Positions 10,365 through 21,334 of a stretch of 64,000 nucleotides of DNA are shown piece by piece. Position numbers and translations under genes: made by a program. This DNA is from Armigeres subalbatus. Taxonomy: Eukaryota > Arthropoda > Insecta > Diptera > Culicidae. The first letter of the stretch is position 1. Every line of letters starts with the position of its first letter. The stretch spans positions 5,055,533-5,119,532 of the forward strand of contig NC_085139.1 of assembly GCF_024139115.2 (NCBI RefSeq), in the 5' to 3' direction. The notes beneath the pieces were generated by a model. That model did not search any database and was not told where the DNA came from. It saw nothing but the letters and a program-made list of their open reading frames with translations.

Positions 10365-13137
10365 TACCTCCTGATCGTAAGAACGATTTGCAGAGCATAA
10401 ATAATCATGTTGAATCTATCCATTCTGTGCACGCTAATCTCAGGCTGCACGATCACGCTGTCTTATTCGGAGATTATAACCAGTCAGCATTAGTTTGGAA
10501 CACTTCAACAAACAATCGACTCTATGTAAATGCAACAGATTCGTACATTTCTACGCTGCACTTCTTGATGGCTTCAATTTAAGCGGTTTAAATCAAATCA
10601 ATGGAATATCGAATAGAAATGGACGGTTTCTTGATCTGGCACTAGTAACCGATTCTTTGTTGAGCCAGTGTGGTCTATTCGAAGCAGCTGAACCTTTAAC
10701 TCCCCTCGACGCAGATCATCCAGCTCTCACTTTGGAAATCAAAATTCAATCCGATCTGATGTTTGAAGATTTCTCTGAGAGACTCGATTTAAATTTCCGA
10801 AGAGCAGACTTTGTCGCCCTGACCAATGAATTAAGTCAAATTGATTGGACCTTTCTAGAATCGGTGACGGATGTTGATGAAGCTGTGAATAATTTTACAC
10901 AATTGATTACACAAATTATACCGGAATATGTGCCTGTGCGTAGGCCAATTCAGAAACCAATCTGGGGAAACGCTCGCTTGCGAAATCTAAAAAGAATCAG
11001 ATCAAAATTGCTTCGAAAGTACTGCAGAACTCGATGCCCTTTTGTGAAACAGAAATTTGTACAAGCAAGCAATAATTACCGGGTATACAACAGTTTTTTA
11101 TATCGAAAATACGTTGTTCGTACACAAGAGAAGCTTCGGAAAAACCCTAAACAGTTCTGGTCCTTTATGAACGACAAACGCAATGAAAGAGGCTTGCCGG
11201 TAGAGATGTTTCTGGAGATGAAACTGCAAGCACGCCAGGCGATAAAAAGTGAGTTGTTTGCAAAACACTTCAAAGGTGCGTTCAATACGTCCATAGCAAC
11301 ACATGATGAAGCCCTAGAAGCATGCGTTGATACACCACTCAACGTGTGTGAATTAAGAAACTTCAACATAAATCACCAACAGGTAGAGAATGCAATCTAC
11401 AAGCTAATGTATTCTACTGCTGCTAGTCTTGACGGAATCCATCTTGCGTACTAAAAAGTGTTGTGGAGCTTTGATTCATCCTTTGATGCTACTATGTCGC
11501 TACAACAGGGTACATTTCCTTTCAAATGGAAATCGTCCATAATGTTTCCAGTGTTCAAGAAAGGTGATAAACAAAACATTGAAAACTACCGCGGAATTAC
11601 CTCGTTATGTGCGTGTTCGAAGGTTTTTGAAATTATCATCAACGATGTACTGTTTGCTTGCTGCAAAAACTATATATCTCCGGAGCAGCACGGTTTTTAC
11701 CCGAAAAGATCAGTCTCCACGAACCTAGCCCAATTCACCTCATTTAGCATACGACACATAGACGCTGGCGCTGGATCACAAGTGGACGTAATATATACCG
11801 ATCTAAAAGCTGCGTTCGATCGAGTTGATCATGAAATATTGCTGTCAAGACTTGACAAGCTCGGCATATCTTCCAGCCTTATACGATGGTTTGAATCCTA
11901 CCTTACAAATCGAATGATAAGCGTATTGATTGGTGGCGAATCGTCAGACTTTTTTCAAATCTGTCTGGCGTTCCTCAAGGAAGCAACTTAGGACCACTTT
12001 TGTTCTCAATTTTTGTCAACGAGTTAGCCGATATACTGCCACCGGGCTGCCGGTTATTTTACGCGGATGATGTAAAATTATATTTTGTGATAAACTGCAT
12101 ACAAGATTGCCACGTATTACAGGGTCTGATCAACAAATTCGCAGATTGGTGTACCAGGAACAAATTGACCATAAGTATAGCGAAATGCAATGTGATAACA
12201 TTCCATCGGAAATTAAATCCTATAATTGGTGACTACACAATTTTGAACCAACGGTTGGAGCGCGTAGATCACATTCGTGACCTAGGAGTCATTCTAGACT
12301 CAGCTTTATCATTCCGTCTACATTATGAACACATGATAAGTAAAGCAAATAGACAGCTGGGGTTCATCTTCAAAATTTGCGACGAATTTCGTGATCCTCT
12401 ATGTCTACGGTCATTGTTTTGTGCACTAGTCCGTTCAATTTTGGAGACAAGTACAGTTGTCTGGTGGACATATCATACCAACTGGATTACCAGAATCGAA
12501 GCCAAACAAGGAAAATTCGTGAAAAAAGCCCTTTGCAGACTTCCATGGCGTGACCCGAGAAACCTACCACCGTATAAAGATCGATGTCGACTCTTAGGAT
12601 TGCAAATGTTGGAACACAAAAAATGTATCAGTCAAGAGAGCTTCGTTGAAAAAAATTTGCTGGGAGATATAGACTTGATGGAAATAATAAGCCAGCTGAA
12701 CTTATATGCCCGAAGCGAAATCTTCGGCAGCGTGATTTTCTGCAGCTACAGTCGCGCTGTGTATGGTCTTCACGACCCTATCCGATTCATGTCTGCAAGG
12801 TTCAACGTAGTATTTCATCTTTTGACTTCAACTGTTCTGCATCCACATTTCAACGCAAACTTCAGGAAAGGGGACCATCACTATTGAATAGGTGAGTTCC
12901 AGTCCAATGCTAATTAAGAAGAAGAATCGTTCTACTTGATGCCTTTTCTTTTCTCGATAATTACCATCGCTGAGCATATTTCCACGGATTCCGGAGAACC
13001 CCGACTACGTTTGATAAGGCAGGATGACCTCAAATATTTATAAGTTAATTTTAGTATAACTTTGACTCACTCTGTTTGTTTGTTTGTAAAATCTTATTTA
13101 TGTACTGTACTGTTTTGAAAAGATATGAGGTTTTTAT

Positions 13138-13174
13138 GCCAATTTGAGTAAGATGTTAGTCTACTCAAACTGGC
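13138..13174 (+). other. 3'-UTR hairpin of the LINE
   Basis: GCCAATTTGAGTA and TACTCAAACTGGC pair over 13 positions with one wobble-type change and an 11-nt loop, 46 nt before the simple-repeat tail. A 3' hairpin before a short-repeat tail is characteristic of CR1/Jockey-type LINEs, where it is read by the reverse transcriptase. Confidence 0.7.
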
Positions 13175-13220
13175 TTTTCCTTGTCACACTTCATTAAGCA
13201 TCAAGCAGATGAAGTTGAAT

Positions 13221-13492
13221 CAATAAAATAAATAAAATAAATAAAATAAATAAAATAAATAAAATAAATAAAATAAATAAAATAAATAAAATAAATAAAA
13301 TAAATAAAATAAATAAAATAAATAAAATAAATAAAATAAATAAAATAAATAAAATAAATAAAATAAATAAAATAAATAAAATAAATAAAATAAATAAAAT
13401 AAATAAGATAAATAAAATAAATAAAATAAATAAAATAAATAAAATAAATAAAATAAATAAAATAAATAAAATAAATAAAATAAATAAAATAA
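13221..13492 (+). repeat. AATAAAATA microsatellite (LINE 3' tail, ~30 copies)
   Basis: About 272 bp of a nearly perfect 9-bp repeat with one AATAAGATA variant. It begins right after the LINE 3' UTR and ends at the minisatellite. It is far longer than a usual LINE tail, suggesting slippage after insertion. Confidence 0.97.
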
Positions 13493-16400
13493 AGAGCCTC
13501 GGAAGCCTCCTTTCAAGAGGCTCGGAAGCCTCCTTTCAAGAGGCTCGGAAGCCTCCTTTCAAGAGGCTCGGAAGCCTCCTTTCAAGAGGCTCAGGAAGCC
13601 TCCTTTCAAGAGGCTCAAGCCTCCTTTCAAGAGGCTCAGAAGCCTCCTTTCAAGAGGCTCAGGCCTCCTTTCAAGAGGCTCAGAAGCCTCCTTTCAAGAG
13701 GCTCAGAGCCTCCTTTCAAGAGGCTCAGGCCTCCTTTCAAGAGGCTCAGAGCCTCCTTTCAAGAGGCTCAGAAGCCTCCTTTCAAGAGGCTCAGGCCTCC
13801 TTTCAAGAGGCTCAGAAGCCTCCTTTCAAGAGGCCTCAAGCCTCCTTTCAAGAGGCTCAGAGCCTCCTTTCAAGAGGCTCAGCCCTCCTTTCAAGAGGCT
13901 CTCAAGCCTCCTTTCAAGAGGCCTCGAAGCCTCCTTTCAAGAGGCCTGGAAGCCTCCTTTCAAGAGGCTCAGGCCTCCTTTCAAGAGGCTCCAGGAAGCC
14001 TCCTTTCAAGAGGCTCAGGCCTCCTTTCAAGAGGCTCAGAGCCTCCTTTCAAGAGGCTCGGATGCCTCCTTTTCAAGAGGCTCCAGGCCTCCTTTCAAGA
14101 GGCCCAGAAGCCCCCTTCAAGAGGCTCAGCCTCCTTTCATAAGGCTCAGAGCCTCCTTTCAAGAGGCTCAGAAGCCTCCTTTCAAGAGGCTCAGAAGCCT
14201 CCTTTCAAGAGGCTCAGGCCTCCTTTCAAGAGGCTCAGAAGCCTCCTTTCAAGAGGCTCAGAAGCCTCCTTTCAAGAGGCTCAGATGCCTCCTTTAAGAG
14301 GCTCAGAAGCCTCCTTTCAAGAGGCTCAGAAGCCTCCTTTCAAGAGGCTCAGAGCCTCCTTTCAAGAGGCCTCAAGCCTCCTTTCAAGAGGCTCAGGCCT
14401 CCTTTCAAGAGGCCTCAGAAGCCTCCCTTTCAAGAGGCTCAGGAAGCCTCCTTTCAAGAGGCTCAGGCCTCCTTTCAAGAGGCTCAGAAGCCTCCTTTCA
14501 AGAGGCTCAAGCCTCCTTTCAAGAGGCTCAAGCCTCCTTTCAAGAGGCTCAAGCCTCCTTTCAAGAGGCTCAGAAGCCTCCTTTCAAGAGGCTCAAGCCT
14601 CCTTTCAAGAGGCTCAGAAGCCTCCTTTCAAGAGGCTCGAGCCTCCTTTCAAGAGGCTCAGAGCCTCCTTTCAAGAGGCTCAGAAGCCTCCCTTTCAAGA
14701 GGCTCCAGAAGCCTCCTTTCAAGAGGCCCAGCCTCCTTCAAGAGGCTCGGAAGCCTTCCTTTCAAGAGGCTCAGAGCCTCCTTTCAAGAGGCCTGGAAGC
14801 CTCCTTTCAAGAGGCTCAGAAGCCTCCTTTCAAGAGGCTCAGAAGCCTCCTTTCAAGAGGCTCAGAGCCTCCTTTCAAGAGGCTCAGAAGCCTCCTTTCA
14901 AGAGGCTCAGAGCCTCCTCCTTTCAAGAAAGGCCTCAAGCCTCCTTTCAAGAGGCTCAGAGCCTCCTTTCAAGAGCTCAGGCCTCCTTTCAAGAGCTCAA
15001 AGCCTCCTTTCAAGAGGCTCAGAGCCTCCTTTCAAGAGGCTCTCAAGCCTCCTTTCAAGAGGCTCAGGCCTCCTTTCAAGAGGCTCAGAAGCCTCCTTTC
15101 AAGAGGCTCAGGAAGCCTCCTTTCAAGAGGCTCAGAAGCCTCCTTTCAAGAGGCTCAGAAGCCTCCTTTCAAGAGGCTCAGAGCCTCCTTTCAAGAGGCC
15201 TCAGAGCCTCCTTTCAAGAGGCCTCAGAAGCCTCCTTTCAAGAGGCTCAGAAGCCTCCTTTCAAGAGGCTCAGAGCCTCCTTTCAAGAGGCTCAGCCTCC
15301 TTTCAAGAGGCTCAGAATGCCTCCTTTCAAGAGGCTCAGATGCCTCCTTTCAAGAGGCTCAGAGCCTCCTTTCAAGAGGCTCAGAAGCCTCCTTTCAAGA
15401 GGCTCAGAAGCCTCCTTTCAAGAGGCTCAAGCCTCCTTTCAAGAGGCCTCAAGCCTCCTTTCAAGAGGCTCAGAGCCTCCTTTCAAGAGGCTCAGAGCCT
15501 CCTTTCAAGAGGCTCAGGAAGCCTCCTTTCAAGAGGCTCAGGCCTCCTTTCAAGAGGCTCTCAAGCCTCCTTTCAAGAGGCCTGGAAGCCTCCTTTCAAG
15601 AGGCTCAGAAGCCTCCTTTCAAGAGGCTCAGGCCTCCTTTCAAGAGGCTCGAAGCCTCCTTTCAAGAGGCCTCAGAAGCCTCCTTTCAAGAGGCCTCAGG
15701 CCTCCTTTCAAGAGGCTCAGAAGCCTCCTTTCAAGAGGCTCAGAAGCCTCCTTTCAAGAGGCTCAGGCCTCCTTTCAAGAGGCTCAGGAAGCCTCCTTTC
15801 AAGAGGCTCAGAGCCTCCTTTCAAGAGGCTCAGCCTCCTTTCAAGAGGCTCAGAGCCTCCTTTCAAGAGGCTCGAAGCCTCCTTTCAAGAGGCTCAGGAA
15901 GCCTCCTTTCAAGAGGCTCAGGAAGCCTCCTTTCAAGAGGCTCAGAAGCCTCCTTCAAGAGGCTCAGAAGCCTCCTTTCAAGAGGCTCAGAGCCTCCTTT
16001 CAAGAGGCTCAGCCTCCTTTCAAGAGGCTCAGAAGCCTCCTTTCAAGAGGCTCAGAAGCCTCCTTTCAAGAGGCTCAGGAAGCCTCCCTTTCAAGAGGCT
16101 CAAGCCTCCTTTCAAGAGGCTCGGAAGCCTCCTTTCAAGAGGCTCAGAAGCCTCCTTTCAAGAGGCTCAGAAGCCTCCTTTCAAGAGGCTCAGAGCCTCC
16201 TTTCAAGAGGCTCAGAAGCCTCCTTTCAAGAGGCTCAGAAGCCTCCTTTCAAGAGGCTCAGGCCTCCTTTCAAGAGGCTCAGAAGCCTCCTTTCAAGAGG
16301 CTCAGAAGCCTCCTTTCAAGAGGCTCAGAAGCCTCCCTTTCAAGAGGCTCAGAAGCCTCCTTTCAAGAGGCTCAAGCCTCCTTTCAAGAGGCTCAGAAGC

Positions 16401-17515
16401 CTCCTTTCAAGAGGCTCAGGAAGCCTCCTTTCAAGAGGCTCAAGCCTCCTTTCAAGAGGCTCAAGCCTCCTTTCAAGAGGCCTGGAAGCCTCCTTTCAAG
16501 AGGCCTCAAGCCTCCTTTCAAGAGAGCTCAGAGCCTCCTTTCAAGAGGCTCAGAAGCCTCCTTTCAAGAGGCTCAGAAGCCTCCTTTCAAGAGGCTCAGA
16601 AGCCTCCTTTCAAGAGCTCAGGCCTCCTTTCAAGAGCTCAGAAGCCTCCTTTCAAGAGGCTCAGAGCCTCCTTTCAAGAGCTCAAGCCTCCTTTCAAGAG
16701 GCCTGGAAGCCTCCTTTCAAGAGGCTCAGAAGCCTCCTTTCAAGAGGCTCAGGCCTCCTTTCAAGAGGCTCGGAAGCCTCCTTTCAAGAGGCTCAGAAGC
16801 CTCCTTTCAAGAGGCTCAGAGCCTCCTTTCAAGAGGCTCAGAAGCCTCCTTTCAAGAGGCTCAAGCCTCCTTTCAAGAGGCTCAGCCTCCTTTCAAGAGG
16901 CTCAGAAGCCTCCTTTCAAGAGGCTCAAGCCTCCTTTCAAGAGGCTCAAGCCTCCTTTCAAGAGGCCTCAGAAGCCTCCTTTCAAGAAGCTCAGAAGCCT
17001 CCTTTCAAGAGGCTCAGAAGCCTCCTTTCAAGAGGCTCAGAAGCCTCCTTTCAAGAGGCTCAGAGCCTCCTTTCAAGAGGCTCTCAAGCCTCCTTTCAAG
17101 AGGCTCAGGAAGCCTCCTTTCAAGAGGCTCAGGCCTCCTTTCAAGAGGCTCAGAGCCTCCTTTCAAGAGGCTCAGAAGCCTCCTTTCAAGAGGCTCAGAA
17201 GCCTCCTTTCAAGAGGCTCAGAGCCTCCTTTCAAGAGGCTCAGAAGCCTCCTTTCAAGAGGCTCAGAAGCCTCCTTTCAAGAGGCTCAGAAGCCTCCTTT
17301 CAAGAGGCTCAGAAGCCTCCTTTCAAGAGCTCAGAAGCCTCCTTTCAAGAGGCTCAGAAGCCTCCTTTCAAGAGGCTCGGAAGCCTCCTTTCAAGAGGCT
17401 CGGAAGCCTCCTTTCAAGAGGCTCGGAAGCCTCCTTTCAAGAGGCTCGGAAGCCTCCTTTCAAGAGGCTCGGAAGCCTCCTTTCAAGAGGCTCGGAAGCC
17501 TCCTTTCAAGATGTT
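13493..17515 (+). repeat. Hairpin minisatellite, block 2 (~180 units)
   Basis: Same AGCCTC-CTTTCAA-GAGGCT unit as block 1, about 4 kb. The first few and last six units carry the CGGA linker. The interior mixes CAGA, CAGGA, CAGA-1, CAG, CA and TCA linkers, giving unit lengths of 20-24 bp. The right edge degenerates at 17510 (AGATGTTCGGAAGC). Apparent ORFs of 740 and 1081 codons in different frames are a consequence of the stop-free unit. Confidence 0.98.
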
Positions 17516-18390
17516 CGGAAGCTTTTTTAAAAGCTTTTTTCGGTTGCGCAAAGTTTATTTGAGTATTCAATCGTGATCATTAGGTCTTATAAAATGTGAG
17601 AAAATCACCTCAAGGTAGTTCTGGGATATTCTGGGTTATCCAAACTATTCTTGAATTCGGGACTGGAGATCTACAGCTGCTTAGAAGGTATTTTTTTCAG
17701 TGCTAGAGCTTCCATATGCATTTAATTATGTCCCTTACACCTCCTGGGAGATCAGTGAATATCGTGAGATAGTTTTAAGATATTCTGGGGCATCCAAACT
17801 GTCCAAAATGAGTTCGAGACTTGAGCATGAACTGTAATATGGAATGATCTGGGTTTGTAAATCCATAAACTTGCAATTTAAAGGGGGGTGGGTGTTTTTT
17901 GACTGGATGGGATATACGGTTCGAAGGTTGGCTTTCTCTGTTCGAAGTATCAAAACGATGGTTTATTTACTTGCCCGACGTTTCAGCCGATGGGTTGTGG
18001 CCTTTTTCAAGGGTCGTATAGACGATAGCGATTGATTGTTTATTTGTTTAATCGATTCATTTACCAAAAAATTAATAATTTCGATCCCTCTAACTATTTA
18101 AAAAATTGAAAGCTAAAAAAGCTGAATTGCAGCACTTTTTTTTAAATTTTATTTTATACTATATAAAGCAAGCGAAAGGATCACATGATCACAAATAGCG
18201 AGATCGGCCAAGTCTCGCGTTGATATGCAGCTACGATGGAATCTTGCAAGTAGCGATACTCCGACAAATTTGCTTCGCGTTTGTTTGGGGTACTTTTATG
18301 GAACTTTAATTTAACCTCAAAAGATTGTTATGACCATAATTCATAATAAGAAAACTGTTTTGATACTAACGATGTGGTATACGATATTTA
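17516..18390. other. Mostly unique AT-rich sequence with a diverged 40-bp duplication
   Basis: A segment containing TGGGATATTCTGGG at about 17619 recurs in similar form at about 17774. A short stretch at 17970-18010 (GACGTTTCAGCC and GGCCTTTTTCAAGG) resembles dispersed mosquito repeats. No gene is visible. Confidence 0.5.
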
Positions 18391-18582
18391 TAATGTGACC
18401 AGACGTCCGCGGGACGCTCCATTTTTCAACTTCATTTTACAAATTTGTTTCATTTTATACAGCCTTACAAATATTTTTATAATTTTTTTTGAGCCAAAAT
18501 TTATGCGAAATGCACTTTTGGAAGATACATTTTCGAGACAGATAGGTGTTCCGCGTTTCGCAGGATGCTGCTGGTCACATTG
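18391..18582. mobile_element. 192-bp hAT-type MITE with 8-bp target duplication
   Basis: Ends read AATGTGACCAG inward from both sides. GATATTTA flanks it at 18383-18390 and 18583-18590. The ends match those of the 2.4-kb element at 41672-44073 (both also carry CGTCC/CCGCG motifs). It holds no transposase. Confidence 0.88.
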
Positions 18583-18623
18583 GATATTTAAAACAATTGG
18601 GACATAGCATGTATGTATCTGAC

Positions 18624-18705
18624 AGTCACAAGAAGGCAAGGTGCGCATCGGGCAAGGTGGATCGATCAGGTGGAACATGACTTGCGGACGTTGGTGTGCA
18701 AAATG
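18624..18705 (+). pseudogene. Short LINE fragment (RTE-like RT C-terminus)
   Basis: ACAAGAAGGCAAGGTGCGCA and the sequence after it match 63639-63710 closely, including the codons for ARWIDQVE. It is truncated on both sides. Confidence 0.75.
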
Positions 18706-18949
18706 TAATGTTTTGAACTTGTGATGATGATGTTAAAATTTTCCCAAGAAGTCAGTATCTAAATGATTTTCTTTTCAATCTCAATAAAGAAAGATGGTAG
18801 AAAAGTCTCCGTTATCTATCAGATATTTCCAAGTAATCAAAAGTTGCTTAAAAAGTACGGTTTTCGTGTAATCAGCTTGACTGACCTGTTTAAACGAAAA
18901 GCGTACTTTTAAAAGAACTTTACTTGGGTTTTGATCATTGATCATTGAA

Positions 18950-19485
18950 TTTGTAGCTACATGACAGGAAAACCAATCTGACTCAGTTCAGAGACAATTT
19001 GCAAGCATCAATGTAGATCTCAAATTGGAAATTATGGTTCAACTAGACTCACTTGATGATTCATTAGTTCAAGTGACGATTCATTAGCTCAAGAAGATGA
19101 CTCATTAGTTCGTGGTTAGCCACATTGGACGTGGTTAGCCTATCCGGTAAAATTCTGATTGAATATTTGGACATAAAGAATGGTGCTTCATCTCGTGAGT
19201 TATTCGGTGCGGAGGCGAGCCAGCCTAGGGCTGAAAGTCTGCTTAATAAAGATAAAAAAAGTTATTCGGTGAAAAACATTTGAGTCAGTTTTGGTGTGCA
19301 ATATACGAATGGTATCCCAAAGTTGCGTAACAAGCTTTGAAGATTCTAATACTGTTTGCTCCTATATACTTATGTGAGAATGAATTTTCAACACATTTTC
19401 AAATGAAGTCCAAAGAGAGAAACAGATCGGAAATTGAGGCCGATTTGATATCAACTTTATCAGACACGCCGCTGGTATAACAAAC
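18950..19485 (+). pseudogene. hAT transposase C-terminal remnant
   Basis: The frame reads QFASINVDLKLEIMVQLDS, later GASSRELFGEKHLSQFWCAI (across a 50-bp insertion), then YEWYPKVA, a stop, then IYLCENEFSTHFQMKSKERN and ending LISTLSDTPLV. The order 'YP...A...L...YLCE..FS...KSK.R..L' is the dimerisation region of hAT transposases (ZBED5/GTF2IRD2-like group). One stop and one insertion inactivate it. The matching 3' terminus is probably 19605-19672. Confidence 0.75.
19210..19259 (+). mobile_element. 50-bp retroposed fragment with 12-bp target duplication
   Basis: AGTTATTCGGTG lies at 19198-19209 and again at 19260-19271. Between them are 50 bp ending AATAAAGATAAAAAA. Taking out the insert and one repeat restores the hAT transposase frame. 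It looks like a severely 5'-truncated SINE or LINE end. Confidence 0.85.
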
Positions 19486-19604
19486 ACAAGTAAAGGTTCT
19501 CAGAAAGAATTACTGCTGGAAAATTTAATATTCGAATGAATAAAAAAATTTATATAAATAAGCTTAAAAATGTATGTTTATTCTTGATTTCGACATAACA
19601 AATT

Positions 19605-19672
19605 AAGGGGGCCGTGGACCACTTGACTGATCGTCAATGGGGTCGCTGCACTTAAAAGTTTGGGAACCACTG
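19605..19672 (+). mobile_element. Probable hAT 3' terminus
   Basis: Ends TTTGGGAACCACTG at 19672, a typical hAT terminal sequence, 120 bp after the transposase remnant. The 5' terminus was not found, so the element is truncated. Confidence 0.6.
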
Positions 19673-19776
19673 TCCTAAACTATAAATAAAATTGTGGCAT
19701 TTATTTTTGAAAGCTCTATAAAAGTTTGTGCGAACTTTAATAAACTTCCACCTGTTAGATTCTAAGCAAGCTGCTA

Positions 19777-21332
19777 GGGTAAAACGCCCAATAGTGGACC
19801 CCCTAGTAGCGGAATTTTGCTCTTCTTGTCATAAGGCTTAAAAAAATTCAACATATTAACACTGCCTGATCTCTACTCAAAAAGAAATACCAAAAATAGC
19901 AGCAGTACACAGAATTGGAGACAGAGCATGGAACGAACCATCGCTGGAGGTGGACTGGGAGATAAAGCGAAAATATAAAGTGGGAGATTCTCCCAAAAAA
20001 GCCCAACAACTGTTTCTGTCGCTATGTACAAACAAGTATGCTTCGCATCGTCAGATATTCACGGATGGATCAGTAGATAGTTGTAAAGTAGGATTCGGCG
20101 TCACATCCGGAGAACTGAATTCCAGTAAGAAGCTGCCACATGAATGCTCTATTTTTCTTTTGAAGAAGCAAGCCATTTGGTTTGCTATAGACAAAATATG
20201 CGTCGGAGGATTTCAAACAGTGATATTCTCAGACTCGGCCAGTGTATTATTGGCTCTTGAAAAAGGACAATCTCGTCACTCTTGGATTCAAGAAATTGAG
20301 ACCTCACCAAAGGGAAAAATAGTCACGTTATGCTGGGTCCCAGGACATGCAGGTATTACCGGAAATGACAAAGCGGATTCGCTAGCGAAGGCTGATGGAG
20401 ACGAAGAATTTTACCATTGCAGCGTTCCTAGTGGGGATGTATTAAAATATTGTAAAGCAGAAATTTGGCTTGCTTGGGAAAATGAATGGAGAACCAGTAC
20501 AACCTTCCTAAGAAGCATCAAATGTACAGCTGTACAGTGGAAGGACAGGCATAGTGCTACCGAAAGAAGAGCTATTAGTCGCCTAAGGATTGGTCACACA
20601 AGAATGACTCATCAACATCTTTTCAACCATGGGGACAACATATGCTTAAAATGTGGAGTGCCTATAACAGTTCCTCATCTACTCTCATCTACATCTACAC
20701 CATAGAAGCAAATGCGGCCTGGGTCAACAAATGGAGAAATTCTCAATAACGATGAAGAAGGTAAATTACTTAAGAAAATGTCAATTACTCAATCAAATTT
20801 GAACTGTACAATATGTAAAAATATACGAATGGGATGAATAACCTCTACCGAAGTTAAACCCAAAAAAAAAAAGAAACACTGCTTGATCTCTAACAACAAG
20901 CTCTGCATTCCCTCTTCACGATACATACATAAAACACTCAAATACACGGCGTTATTCGTTGAAATTAACATTTTAAAGTCTAACTGAATTCGCCCTATAG
21001 TAGACCCCCTGGGGGTCCATAATAGGAAATTGCTTCCCTATAGTCGACACTTCATTTGATTTTCATGTCCCGTTTCGGGACGTTCTTCTATTATGGACCC
21101 CCCAAAATATTCTTATAATGGACACTCTCGTGTTTATTTTTTATAGAATTGTAAAAAATCATCTAATTTTACTTTCCATAGCATTTCCAATGCATGCAAT
21201 CAAATCATAGGACTGTAAGGTAGGTTCTCCCGATAGAATTTCATAGCAAAATGTTGACATTGTGCAGTAATAATGCAAAAATGGCTGGAGGGTCCACTAT
21301 TGGTTGGGGGTCCACTATTGGGCACTTTACCC
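19777..21332. mobile_element. TA-flanked MITE interrupted by a LINE
   Basis: Inverted ends GGGTAAAACGCCCAATAG and GGGTAAAGTGCCCAATAG (read inward) are flanked by TA (19775-19776 and 21333-21334). Internal copies of the 'GGACCCCC' motif occur near 19795, 21003, 21095 and 21310. Without the nested LINE and one target repeat it is about 540 bp. Confidence 0.87.
19876..20874 (+). pseudogene. I/LOA-type LINE, 5'-truncated, RNase H domain
   Basis: Open from about 19885 to 20705. RNase H blocks: QIFTDGSVDSCKVGFGV, TVIFSDSASVLLAL, and CWVPGHAGITGNDKADSLAK. These are followed by a C-terminal RLRIGHTRMTHQHLF and a lone CLKCG. The conserved Glu of the second RNase H motif appears replaced (KKQAIWFAI). 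The C-terminal zinc knuckle is cut off by a stop after HLLSSTSTP. A poly(A) run at 20861-20872 ends the element. A near-perfect 18-bp target duplication flanks it: AACACTGCCTGATCTCTA at 19858-19875 and the same with one change at 20875-20892. Confidence 0.92.
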
Positions 21333-21334
21333 TA

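Larger units (their letters stand above)
8522..13492 (+). pseudogene. CR1/Jockey-like LINE retrotransposon, nearly full ORF2 but inactivated
   Basis: Order: 231-bp coding repeats (8522-9320); endonuclease (YYQNVRGLRTKIDRF and VLTETWLDD at about 9370-9478; VIYLP before and PDR after the MITE; GDYNQ at about 10470; DADHP at about 10710); reverse transcriptase (FPVFKKGDKQNIENYRGI, YTDLKAAFDRVDH, VPQGSNLGPLLF, FYADDVKLY at about 11530-12090); C-terminal part to the stop at 12887. The 3' UTR has a hairpin and a 9-bp-repeat tail. The YADD box is intact. The frame is broken near 9490, 11440 and 11970, and by a 666-bp MITE at 9699-10364, so it cannot be active. It sits between two blocks of the same minisatellite. 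Confidence 0.93.

Noticed and set aside
13220..13516. Minus-strand ORF encoding repeated Phe-Tyr-Leu
   Set aside because: A translation of the AATAAAATA microsatellite (9 bp = 3 codons).
14285..17562. ORFs of 1081 and 740 codons in the minisatellite
   Set aside because: The repeat unit lacks stops in all three forward frames, and two frames are open over the same DNA. No domain, start context or codon bias supports coding.
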